IMG/VR virus record: IMGVR_UViG_3300047325_000188 | Span: 1 to 31,069 of that record | Origin: a virus | DNA length: 31,069 nucleotides | Strand: one strand, 5' to 3' | In this document: positions 15,072 to 21,604 of the stretch, in pieces | How the letters are laid out: the number at the start of each line of letters is the position of its first letter | Numbering within the stretch: position 1 is the first letter of the stretch | Translations under genes and position numbers: made by a program | Notes under the pieces: model-generated | Databases searched by the model: none | Seen by the model: only the letters and a program-made list of their open reading frames with translations | Told to the model about the DNA's origin: nothing

Positions 15072-15461
15072 CTATGCCGGGACGAGGGCTTCTTTCCTCT
15101 TCGCGTCCCAGGCAGACTTTGCCGCCCGGTTGCACTCGCGACAGCCCTTCTTTTGGCCTTCGACCCACGTGGAGTCCCTTGGCGCAGCGGCTCGGGTCGG
15201 CACGCTTCGTCGACGGCTTGCCCTTTTTCGCGGCCGACATCTTCGCCTTAGCTTCGGCTTGTTCCAGGCGTTCTGGAGAGGCTTGTTGGGATGTGAGTTC
15301 TCGCGCAACTCCCGCCGATGCTTCGCCCAGCGCGATGAGAACTGTCCGGCTTGGCCTACGTAGCGCTTGCCGGTCGCGCGATTGACTATTTCGTAGATGC
15401 CCGCCGAGTCAGAAAGAAAACGAGGTAGAGATTTTTCACTCATACCTCGTATTCTATTCAA
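15072..15461 (-). pseudogene. Frameshifted GIY-YIG homing endonuclease
   Basis: The frame from TTG 15461 (ATG 15443 also possible) starts with a clear GIY-YIG nuclease core: AGIYEIVNRATGKRYVGQAG, FSSRWAKHRREL, then HPNKPLQNAWNK. After that the coding sense switches frames. The second frame holds ERLEQAEAKAKMSAAKKGKP, a NUMOD3-like DNA-binding repeat, and STKRADPSRCAKGLH. Around 15175-15185 the good sequence returns to the first frame: STWVEGQKKGCRECNRAAKSAWDAKR (a CxxC finger-like end). So at least two indels or deletions separate an originally continuous protein. The flanks are AT-rich with a promoter-like site. This is a free-standing homing endonuclease remnant between capsid and connector genes. 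Confidence 0.7.
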
Positions 15462-15481
15462 CCTTTTGGTTAACTTGTCAA
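15451..15481 (-). promoter_or_regulatory. Promoter-like signal before GIY-YIG remnant
   Basis: Minus strand TTGACA (15481-15476), then 19 bases, then TAGAAT (15456-15451), which matches TATAAT at five of six places. The spacer is two bases longer than ideal. It contains AACC-AAAA-GGTT, a small palindrome that could be an operator. The AT-rich block differs from its surroundings. Confidence 0.45.
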
Positions 15482-15484
15482 ACC

Positions 15485-15513
15485 ATGATTCCTAAAGCCT
15501 TATTAGGAATCAT
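15485..15513 (-). terminator. Perfect 11-bp hairpin after capsid gene
   Basis: Arms ATGATTCCTAA (15485-15495) and TTAGGAATCAT (15503-15513) are exact inverted repeats with a seven-base loop, starting seven bases after the capsid stop. The stem is AT-rich and no strong T-run follows, so it could be a weak terminator, an mRNA 3'-end stabiliser, or part of the inserted mobile gene's edge. Confidence 0.5.
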
Positions 15514-15519
15514 TCCTGG

Positions 15520-16590
15520 CTAGGAGTAGACCGGGGCGAGCGTCGAGTTCACGCCTTCCAGGAGGCCCTGGTACTGCGTCACGCCGATTTGGAGCATGGT
15601 CGTCTCGTAGACGATGCCGCGCTCGGCGGTCGTGATGGACTGGAGGTCGCGGTAGTGGACGGGGTCCACGTCGACCATCTCGACGACGTTGCCGGAGTTC
15701 TTGTCATCCTGCGTCGCGTCGTCCAGGAAGATGACCCGTTCGAGGCCGGAGCCGTCGGGAATCATATACTGGTCGGCGATGAGGTCGACCGAGCCGGTGC
15801 CGAAGTCCCACGTCTCCAGCGAGAAGCCGCCCTTGTACGCCGTGCTGTTCGCGCCCGAGCCAACCTGACGGATGGCGTAGATGCTGCCGAGCATTTGTGT
15901 GAGCAGTTCCATGATGGTGTAGGACATGATGAGCGCGCGCGTGCGTCCGCCCGCAAGTTTGATGGCGAACATTTGCTGGCGAATTTGCTGATACGCCAGC
16001 GCCGCGCCGCCACCGGCCGACACGTCGAGGATGTTGAACCCGTCTTGCTGGATTTGCGTGATGAGACCGTCGAAGGCGAGACCGCCGGTCGCGCCCGAGT
16101 CGCCGTTGAGGATGAAATACTCCTCGGCGAGCCCGACGTTAATCATCTTCACGCGCTTCTGCTGCGCGAGGATGTCGATGTAGGACTCGTCTTGCGCTTG
16201 GTCCTGCCACGCCACGATGACCAGGTCACCGATGTTCGAGTAGGGCCGCGAGACGTACTGGTACTGCGGGTCGATGGAGACCGGCAGACCGCCCTTGGTG
16301 AAGGCCGCTCCCGTCGGGTCCGTACCGAGGTACTTCGTGGTCGTCTGGGTCGCACCGAGGTTCGAGACGAGCTTGTAGAAAGCGTGCGCCTTACCGTTGC
16401 CCTTTTTACGGGAGATGCGGTTGCGAACCGGGGTGTCCAAGTTCGCAGCGAGCTTCAGGTCATCTTCGAGGTCCTGCCGCACGACCTCCAGGCCCACGAC
16501 CGCAGTGTTCGACTTGCGAATCTCGTCGAATTTCTGGAGTTGCCGGAGAATGCTCTCCGGGTTGGGCAGTTCACTGGTAATCTTCGCCAC
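15520..16590 (-). CDS. Major capsid protein (HK97 fold)
   Basis: 356 residues from GTG 16590. N-terminal helical delta-like part (PESILRQLQKFDEIRKSNTAV), then an E-loop and P-domain-like core (TAVVGLEVVRQDLEDDLKLAANLDTPV, KAHAFYKLVSNLG), a long helix region (DESYIDILAQQKRVKMINVGLAEEYFILNGD), and AYQQIRQQMFAIKLAGGRTRALIMSYTIMELLTQML as typical for the spine helix and A-domain. The C end is VHYRDLQSITTAERGIVYETTMLQIG. The order scaffold-capsid, its size and the strong leader support it. A terminator-like hairpin follows the stop. The capsid forms the shell after scaffold removal by the protease. Confidence 0.85.
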   Translation of the reverse strand: MAKITSELPNPESILRQLQKFDEIRKSNTAVVGLEVVRQDLEDDLKLAANLDTPVRNRISRKKGNGKAHAFYKLVSNLGATQTTTKYLGTDPTGAAFTKGGLPVSIDPQYQYVSRPYSNIGDLVIVAWQDQAQDESYIDILAQQKRVKMINVGLAEEYFILNGDSGATGGLAFDGLITQIQQDGFNILDVSAGGGAALAYQQIRQQMFAIKLAGGRTRALIMSYTIMELLTQMLGSIYAIRQVGSGANSTAYKGGFSLETWDFGTGSVDLIADQYMIPDGSGLERVIFLDDATQDDKNSGNVVEMVDVDPVHYRDLQSITTAERGIVYETTMLQIGVTQYQGLLEGVNSTLAPVYS

Positions 16591-16612
16591 GGAAGTTTCC
16601 TCTCACAAGGTG
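16591..16612 (-). promoter_or_regulatory. Capsid translation leader CACCTTGTGAG-N11-GTG
   Basis: The 11 bases CACCTTGTGAG (minus strand, 16612-16602) stand exactly 11 bases before the GTG start of the capsid gene. The same 11-mer at the same distance precedes the GTG of the gene at 18489-19304. It includes the ribosome site GAGAGGA. A shared leader suggests similar strong expression. Confidence 0.5.
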
Positions 16613-16683
16613 GGACTTGAAGGACCTGAGCTTCGCGTCATCCGGTCACGACACCGGAAGCAGCGTTGGGGGGAGTTTGTTTC

Positions 16684-17553
16684 CTAGGTAAGTGCTACGC
16701 CCTGGTGATTGGCGTTCTTGACGAGAACTTGGAGCGCCGTCTCCGCGTGGTTGATTTCCTCGGAGATTTTGCTCTTGCGAAGTTCCTCTTGCGGAGTCAA
16801 CGCAATCTTATTGGCCGCTTTTTCCAGGAACGACGTGCGCTCCTGTTTGAGCACGTCGAGTTGCTCCGAGAGCTTCGCGTACATGCCCTTCGCGTCGGTC
16901 GGGTCGGTCGACGTCGAAACGCCGTCCTTCTTGACGACTTCGCCGCCCGCGCCTTGACGCGGCTGGATTTCCTTGGCGCCGCCGAGGCGACCCTCGAAAG
17001 CCTTGGCGAATTCGGTGAGCTTGGCGTCGAGCATCTTCGAGATGGAGTCGGCGGTGACGCCGGAGCTACCGCGAGCGGCGCGCTTCGCATCGAGTGCGGC
17101 AACGGCGTCGGCGGCTTTCTTGAGGTCGCCCGAGCGGATGGCCTTGAGGGCCTCGTCCATGTCGTTGTTTTCGCCGGTGCCCGCGGGGTCGCCGTAGACG
17201 TCCTCGTCGCGCATCCCGGCACCCTTCATCAGAGCGCCGCGGCACTTGTCGAGAGCCTGCACGTGAGCCTTCACTTCTTCGGGCTCCGGCCACTTGCTCT
17301 CTTCCTCGCCACCCTCGTCGCCCATGCCCGAGGGGTCTTCCGTGCCGGAATCCTCCCCGTAGCCGGTCTCTGCGAGGTCTTCCTTGCGGATGACCGCAAC
17401 GTCGGCGTCCTTGCTGAGCACGATGTTCCCCTCGGCATCCTTTTTCAAGAAGTCCGATTCGGGAACCACGAAAAACTTCGCATCGCCCTTGGCTTTTGCC
17501 ACGGCGTCGGTCTTTGCATAATCATTGAGGGCGGCGATTTTCTTGGTTTTCAC
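16684..17553 (-). CDS. Capsid scaffolding protein
   Basis: 289 residues from GTG 17553, with AAGGAG upstream. Very acidic N half (residues ~65-90, GYGEDSGTEDPSGMGDEGGE; then EEESKWPEPEEVKAHVQALD), several predicted helices (DMDEALKAIRSGDLKKAADAVAALDAKRAA, SISKMLDAKLTEFAKAFEGRL), and a C-terminal helix with coiled-coil-like heptads (AKLSEQLDVLKQERTSFLEKAANK, KISEEINHAETALQVLVKNAN). This composition, and the position between protease and capsid, is the standard for phage scaffold proteins. These line the inside of the procapsid and are removed. No enzymatic motif. Confidence 0.75.
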   Translation of the reverse strand: MKTKKIAALNDYAKTDAVAKAKGDAKFFVVPESDFLKKDAEGNIVLSKDADVAVIRKEDLAETGYGEDSGTEDPSGMGDEGGEEESKWPEPEEVKAHVQALDKCRGALMKGAGMRDEDVYGDPAGTGENNDMDEALKAIRSGDLKKAADAVAALDAKRAARGSSGVTADSISKMLDAKLTEFAKAFEGRLGGAKEIQPRQGAGGEVVKKDGVSTSTDPTDAKGMYAKLSEQLDVLKQERTSFLEKAANKIALTPQEELRKSKISEEINHAETALQVLVKNANHQGVALT

Positions 17554-17565
17554 GTGGAAGGCTCC

Positions 17566-18168
17566 TTAGATTGAGAGCAAATCCGAAAGCGTTGGACGGT
17601 GCAGGATGGAGGCGGCTTTGACGATGGAGCCACAGACCCCTTGCCCTAGCTCTCCGCGTTTGGTTACGGCGGTGATGACACATTTCCCGTTCGCCGGAAC
17701 ATCGACGAGCGAAAGTTCATCGAGCGCGTACTCGGTAATGCGGCGGCATTTCTTGCCGGTAACGTCTTTTGAGGTGACCGCGTCGACGACGTGGCCTCCA
17801 ATCGACGACCCGGAAAGGGTGCCATCGAGAATCTTCTGCCAGGTGGACTCGGCACCTTCGGAAACATGGATGCCGACGTAGACTTTCTTTGCCTTGTGGT
17901 CGGCGACCACCTTAATGGCGCGGCCCGCGGCGATGGGTTGGTGCATCTCGCGGATATTGCCGTGCCAGCGCTTGAAGGCGCGGAGGGTGGCCTCGAAGTC
18001 CACGATGTCGCCCTGGCTGTCGGCCTTGGCGTCCTCGGATTGTCCGACGACCCAAACGGTGCGCGCGGGCCGGTCGATACGGTCGAATTTGAGGAAAATA
18101 TGGCCGTCGCGCAAGCCTTTGGCGAGCGGCGTCGAGTCCGGCGGACGAAGCGGGATGTTAGCCAACAT
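17566..18168 (-). CDS. Prohead protease (XkdF-like serine protease)
   Basis: 200 residues from ATG 18168, overlapping the previous gene by 11 bases. Motifs: DFEATLRAFKRWHGNIREMHQP with H76 as the probable catalytic His, then VGIHVSEGAESTWQKILDGTLSGSSIGG with S121/S122 as the probable nucleophile, then ITEYALDELSLVDVPAN, typical of the family's end of the core. Upstream of scaffold and capsid as in most phages. The protease clips scaffold and capsid N termini in the procapsid. Alternative: XkdF-type fusion without cleavage activity; the motif set is complete enough that I favour an active enzyme. Confidence 0.85.
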   Translation of the reverse strand: MLANIPLRPPDSTPLAKGLRDGHIFLKFDRIDRPARTVWVVGQSEDAKADSQGDIVDFEATLRAFKRWHGNIREMHQPIAAGRAIKVVADHKAKKVYVGIHVSEGAESTWQKILDGTLSGSSIGGHVVDAVTSKDVTGKKCRRITEYALDELSLVDVPANGKCVITAVTKRGELGQGVCGSIVKAASILHRPTLSDLLSI

Positions 18169-18487
18169 TGCGGTCTCCAAGGGCAACTCGGTCCATGCCC
18201 ATCGCCTTGAGTACGAACGGAACGACTTGCTTGGCAAGGAGGGCCGCATCGAGCATCGACAACTCCATGCCCTCGCCGGTGATGATGGGAATGAGGCCGT
18301 ATTCGCCGACGACGATGCCCCGCAGCGCCTCGACAATGTCCTTGCCGACCCGCTGGCGCACTTCCGGGTCGCGGTCCATGACCTTGAAGTGAATGACGAT
18401 TTTCTGCTCGTCGGGCTTGGTCAAATTGAAAGGGAGGGTGGCTCGCCCCTTGCGAGGCGGGCCGTACCCTCCCACGTTGTCGTTCAT
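18158..18487 (-). CDS. Small protein upstream of protease, unknown function
   Basis: 109 residues from ATG 18487, only one base after the preceding stop. Begins MNDNVGGYGPPRKGRATLPF, followed by strands (KIVIHFKVMD), then a helix (VRQRVGKDIVEALRGIVVGE), GLIPIITGEGMELSMLDAALLAKQVVPFVLKAM and a short tail. The gene overlaps the protease gene by 11 bases, so translation is likely coupled. I do not recognise a family. It might be a head accessory protein or protease co-factor; nothing in the sequence decides. Confidence 0.6.
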   Translation of the reverse strand: MNDNVGGYGPPRKGRATLPFNLTKPDEQKIVIHFKVMDRDPEVRQRVGKDIVEALRGIVVGEYGLIPIITGEGMELSMLDAALLAKQVVPFVLKAMGMDRVALGDRNVG

Positions 18488-18488
18488 G

Positions 18489-19304
18489 CTAGGAGGTGAA
18501 GTCCTCGACCTGGACTGCCAGGATGTCGATGCGCAGACCCGAGGTCGGGCCCTTCGCCACTTCGGCGTGCGTCGGCAAGACGTACGGCTGGAGGGTATGC
18601 GTACCGTCGTCCTTGCACGTGCCCGAGGGAGCAACGCCCTTGGCCACGAGGTACTTCGGGATGAGGCCGGTCGAGTCGGTCGCGACGATGTCGTACGTCA
18701 GACCCGAGTCGATGTGGTCCGACGGCAGCGCCGGAGCCGTGACCGTGATGTAGTCGGTCGCGGTGAGCGTGGCCGGGGCCGAACCGACGCCCGCCGAGGC
18801 GGCCGAAGGCGGTGCGAAGCGCGCGGTGCGGTCGCGACCGGCCGGAGGGCCGAGTTGGAGCGGACCCGAGGTTTGCACGTTGCCCTGGCCGTAGACCGAG
18901 GGAGCCGTGACGATGCTCGGGAGGTTCTGGCGCTTCTCGGGCGGCGGACCCGAGGTGAAGTTCATAAACAGCGGCGTGCCGCCGTTGCCCGGACCCGGGT
19001 TGAGCGGGTAGCGCGGAACCGCCACGTAGTAGTACGTGGTCGAGCCGGAGCCAGCCGCAAGCGTGCCGCTGGGCGCCTCGATGCTCTCCGCGTGCGCGTC
19101 CCAGAAGGGGCGCAACTGGACGCGCAAAACCTGCGCGATTTGCTTGTCGGTGATGACGCCGTCCGAGATGAGTTGGCCGAGCTTCGCGCTCGACGCAACC
19201 GCGTAGGCTTCATCCGTCGCCGGAAAGCCCAGGATGTCGTCGGCGATAGTCGTCGTGTCCCACTCGGTGGGAAAGTTGCCGGTCGGGTTGAGTACGGTTC
19301 CCAC
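18489..19304 (-). CDS. Probable abundant head protein (shares leader with capsid)
   Basis: 271 residues from GTG 19304. It has no recognised motif. N third is helical (DEAYAVASSAKLGQLISDGVITDKQIAQVLRVQLRPFWDAH). The centre is low-complexity Pro/Gly/Ala/Ser-rich, with TTYYYVAVPRYPLNPG, GNVQTSGPLQLGPPAG and FAPPSAASAGVGSAPATLTA. The end is beta-rich (ITVTAPALPSDHIDSGLTYDIVATDSTG, SGLRIDILAVQVEDFTS). The gene has the same CACCTTGTGAG leader and 11-base spacing as the capsid gene, so it is probably made in large amounts. A decoration or minor capsid protein would fit. It is not near a fibre cluster. Function unproven. Confidence 0.55.
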   Translation of the reverse strand: MGTVLNPTGNFPTEWDTTTIADDILGFPATDEAYAVASSAKLGQLISDGVITDKQIAQVLRVQLRPFWDAHAESIEAPSGTLAAGSGSTTYYYVAVPRYPLNPGPGNGGTPLFMNFTSGPPPEKRQNLPSIVTAPSVYGQGNVQTSGPLQLGPPAGRDRTARFAPPSAASAGVGSAPATLTATDYITVTAPALPSDHIDSGLTYDIVATDSTGLIPKYLVAKGVAPSGTCKDDGTHTLQPYVLPTHAEVAKGPTSGLRIDILAVQVEDFTS

Positions 19305-19326
19305 GTGACGGAGCCCTCACAAGGTG
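19305..19326 (-). promoter_or_regulatory. Second copy of leader CACCTTGTGAG-N11-GTG
   Basis: CACCTTGTGAG (minus, 19326-19316) ends exactly 11 bases before the GTG start, as for the capsid gene. The ribosome site here is GAGGG. The flanks differ, so the shared 11-mer is not part of a long duplication. Confidence 0.5.
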
Positions 19327-19372
19327 ATACGAAGTTGGTTTCGTCCTTCGTCCGCCTGCGGGTTGCTCCTCT

Positions 19373-19732
19373 TTAGGGAACGCCGTTCTCGGGTGCGGCC
19401 TTGGCTCCGGCCATGAATTGCTCGGCTACGACTTCGGCTTGACCTGAGCCGCCCATCGCTGCCGCCAACTGGTCCTGAAAGCTATCGTAGGGGCCTTTGT
19501 AATGGTTCAACTCGGTGAAAAGTACGCCGGGCTTGGTCTGTCGGATGAAGAGGAACGCTTCAAGCGTCTCGTGATTTTTGGCCGACGTGGTGAGATAGGC
19601 CGGAATCGAAACGGTCGGCGGCGGCGCAATCGTTAAAAAGGCCGGGAGCGTCATCCACTCCCAGACCGGCGTGGCAATCGTCAGCGAGGCTTCGAGCGTC
19701 GCGGTGGCCGGGTAGAAATCGTCGTTGAACAT
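19373..19732 (-). CDS. Small structural-type protein, unknown
   Basis: 119 residues from ATG 19732, three bases after the previous stop. The N two-thirds contain repeating short strands (TATLEASLTIATPVWEWMTL, PAFLTIAPPPTVSIPAYLTT, LEAFLFIRQTKPGVLFTEL), the last third is helical and small (YDSFQDQLAAAMGGSGQAEVVAEQFMAGAK). No family recognised. The Leu-rich regular beta pattern resembles small virion proteins, but function is open. Confidence 0.55.
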   Translation of the reverse strand: MFNDDFYPATATLEASLTIATPVWEWMTLPAFLTIAPPPTVSIPAYLTTSAKNHETLEAFLFIRQTKPGVLFTELNHYKGPYDSFQDQLAAAMGGSGQAEVVAEQFMAGAKAAPENGVP

Positions 19733-19735
19733 CCC

Positions 19736-20122
19736 CTAGACCTCCGGGGACTCGTCGTCCTCGTCGTCGTCTCCGGCCGGGACGAAGACCTCGTCCATCT
19801 CTTCGGGCTGGCCGCAGGTGACATCGTCGCCGTCGCGCTCGTAGGGGACCTTCCAGACCTTATTCTCGTCCATGCACTCGACGAGCGCGTAATCGGGAAA
19901 CGTCGCGATGACCGTGCAGAAGTGCGTTCCCGGCTCCTGCGACGAAGGGTCGGCTGACGGGGGGTTCTCGCAGCCGGACGCCTCGACGACGTGCGGCGCG
20001 ACGGCCTTGATTTGCTCGTCGTACGAGCCCTCTGCCGCCGACTTGCGCAGCCGACGCGGCGGGCGGGCGCTCAGCGCCTTGGAGAGCTTCGTGGGTGGTT
20101 GAACCGCGTCGCCGAGTTTCAT
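19736..20122 (-). CDS. Small acidic head-region protein
   Basis: 128 residues from ATG 20122, overlapping the previous stop (ATGA). A basic N part (residues ~10-35, KLSKALSARPPRRLRKSAAE) is followed by a small beta segment THFCTVIATFPDYALVECMDENKVWKVPYERDGDDVTCGQPEEM. This 'VWKVPY.RDGDDVT.G.P.E' pattern is frequent in phage proteins encoded near the head protease and capsid. The last 20 residues are mostly Asp/Glu. Inference: capsid or scaffold accessory domain; in other phages the same domain is sometimes fused to the protease or scaffold. Confidence 0.6.
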   Translation of the reverse strand: MKLGDAVQPPTKLSKALSARPPRRLRKSAAEGSYDEQIKAVAPHVVEASGCENPPSADPSSQEPGTHFCTVIATFPDYALVECMDENKVWKVPYERDGDDVTCGQPEEMDEVFVPAGDDDEDDESPEV

Positions 20123-20334
20123 AGTCGCTTCCCCTTCCCGAGTCGCCGCTCCATATACTCCTGGTCGATTTCGTCGGGCTCCGGCCGCGGCGCCGGATAG
20201 TCGGGAACGAACGGCACGACGTTGGCCAGTTCTTCGCGCTCGCGGTCCTCGCGGTCGAGGTCCTCGGGCGTGTCGCCAAGCCGCAGCCGGGTCTCCCGGA
20301 TTTGGCGCTTCTGCTCGTCGCTCAGTGGGCTCAT
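20119..20334 (-). CDS. Small charged protein, unknown
   Basis: 71 residues from ATG 20334. Nearly all charged and Pro residues: MSPLSDEQKRQIRETRLRLG, PEDLDREDREREELANVVPFV, YPAPRPEPDEIDQEYMERRLG. It probably forms two helices and a disordered Pro-rich linker. The gene overlaps the next by ATGA. Nothing identifies its role; a binding partner of a neighbour is possible. Confidence 0.5.
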   Translation of the reverse strand: MSPLSDEQKRQIRETRLRLGDTPEDLDREDREREELANVVPFVPDYPAPRPEPDEIDQEYMERRLGKGKRL

Positions 20335-20370
20335 TCCACTCTGTAGTCTAGCAGAAAGTCAAGGGATTTG

Positions 20371-20604
20371 CTAGTCCCCAAGGGGACCGCCGACGATGGC
20401 ACCGCTGCTATCGTAGAGCATGCTCGAACCGCCCCGCTTGCGGAGCGCCGCGCGGGCCTCCTTCTCATCCTCGAAGTGCGCGACAAGATAGAGGTTCTCG
20501 GGAGGCTCTTCGTAGTCGTCGATGTCGACGAGATTCCATCCGTCCTTGGGCGTCAGTTCTTTGCGGCGCGCGAGCGCAGCCGAAAGCGAGTCGGCGAAGC
20601 TCAT
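20371..20604 (-). CDS. Small acidic protein coupled to the RelA/SpoT gene
   Basis: 77 residues from ATG 20604, whose ATGA overlaps the stop of the alarmone-synthetase-like gene. Composition is Asp/Glu-rich in the centre (NLVDIDDYEEPPENLYLVAHFEDEKEARAAL), then KRGGSSMLYDSSGAIVGGPLGD. Not recognised. Because small-alarmone-synthetase toxins often have a small neighbouring antitoxin with overlapping reading frames, this is one candidate antitoxin; the zinc protein on the other side is another. This is an inference from context only. Confidence 0.55.
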   Translation of the reverse strand: MSFADSLSAALARRKELTPKDGWNLVDIDDYEEPPENLYLVAHFEDEKEARAALRKRGGSSMLYDSSGAIVGGPLGD

Positions 20605-21317
20605 AGGCAACCGACCGTATCGCGGACGACCGGGGTGCAGGGAGGCGGCGCGAAGTGGCCTTCCTTCTTCGCGTCCATCGCGTAGTAGTAGTCGCTCATT
20701 TTTTTGGCATAATCGACGATTTCGGGCATGTGCGCGCGGATGGCCTCTGCGTTCGGGTGCAGGTCCTTGTAAATGGTATTATGCGCCCAATCGGCGAGCT
20801 TCGTTTGGTTCGCCGTGCGCAACTGGATTTCGGCCACCCGGCCTTTCATCTCTACGTTGATATGATACCCACGATAGTAGTCGCCTAACGGCTTTTCGAG
20901 CAAATCTTTCTCGCGGACGAAATGGAAGTTCGCCTTGATTTTGGCGACGGCCGCCGGGAAGTCTCTGACCGAATCGAATTGAACGCGCATTCCGATAATG
21001 TCATAGAGTTCGGCCGGACCTTTGCCTTCCGCCATACATTTGCGGTTCATCGACGTCACATCTTTGACGCGGCCCTTTACGACGGCACCGGGAAACAGCT
21101 TCTTGAGCCGGGTCAGCGCGCGATTCATCGGCTCCTTCGCCTTCTCGTGCGCGACCTCGCACGCCGTACGGAGCTTCGTGCTCTCGGCGGATTCGGCAGC
21201 CGGGGTCGCGGGAACGTCGATGACCGCTCCGGCGGAGCCGCCGGTCGTCCACTTTCCGCCTTGGTCCCGCGGCTCGCTCGGGTTGAAGTCCTTGATGAGC
21301 CTAGCGAGCTTCGTCAT
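20601..21317 (-). CDS. RelA/SpoT alarmone-synthetase-like protein (toxSAS-type)
   Basis: 238 residues from ATG 21317 (ATGA overlap with the zinc-protein gene). The synthetase core is complete by eye. VKGRVKDVTSMNRKC carries R83, K85 and S89. YDIIGMRVQFDS carries D106 and the GxR. GDYYRGYHINVE is the G-x-YRGYH nucleotide loop (R149, H152). VAEIQLRTANQTKLADWAH has E163 as the second acidic catalytic residue and W-A-H. There is no HD hydrolase domain. The N terminus contains NPSEPRDQGGKW (residues 12-23), the motif shared with the neighbouring proteins. Known family: synthetases transfer pyrophosphate to GDP/GTP, and short forms act as toxins. Inference: an effector expressed with, and possibly packaged in, the virion. 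Confidence 0.85.
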   Translation of the reverse strand: MTKLARLIKDFNPSEPRDQGGKWTTGGSAGAVIDVPATPAAESAESTKLRTACEVAHEKAKEPMNRALTRLKKLFPGAVVKGRVKDVTSMNRKCMAEGKGPAELYDIIGMRVQFDSVRDFPAAVAKIKANFHFVREKDLLEKPLGDYYRGYHINVEMKGRVAEIQLRTANQTKLADWAHNTIYKDLHPNAEAIRAHMPEIVDYAKKMSDYYYAMDAKKEGHFAPPPCTPVVRDTVGCL

Positions 21318-21604
21318 CCCTCTTTGTGGGTGAACCGCGTGTAGTCGTCGTTGGGGTGGTCGTCACAATGGAACGACATCCCGAAGTTGCCGTGGTCCTT
21401 GAAGTGGGTCGCCTTGTTTTTGCACTTCCCGCCCGAAGCCGTCTTGCCGCCGCAGGGGACCGGGTCGCCCGGCTCGCCCTTGCCGCGCGTCGGACCCGGG
21501 CTCGGGGAGAACCGGCCATCCTGGTCGCGCGTGTAATCGCGCTCAGGAACCTTGCGCGGGACGTGCGAGCCGTAGGTCTTCGCGACGGCGCCGAGCTTAG
21601 GCAT
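21314..21604 (-). CDS. Small zinc-binding protein with PRDxxGRF-like motif
   Basis: 96 residues from ATG 21604, overlapping the end of the kinase gene by 8 bases. Residues 22-32 (RDYTRDQDGRF) match the RDxxGRF motif of the neighbours. The second half carries C51, C61, H67, H71, H79, C80 and H83 (CGGKTASGGKCKNKATHF, HGNFGMSFHCDDHP), enough for a zinc site. Translation is coupled to the RelA/SpoT-like gene via ATGA. No family recognised. It could be an antitoxin, a cargo partner, or a small DNA-binding protein; the sequence only shows a probable metal-binding fold. Confidence 0.65.
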   Translation of the reverse strand: MPKLGAVAKTYGSHVPRKVPERDYTRDQDGRFSPSPGPTRGKGEPGDPVPCGGKTASGGKCKNKATHFKDHGNFGMSFHCDDHPNDDYTRFTHKEG

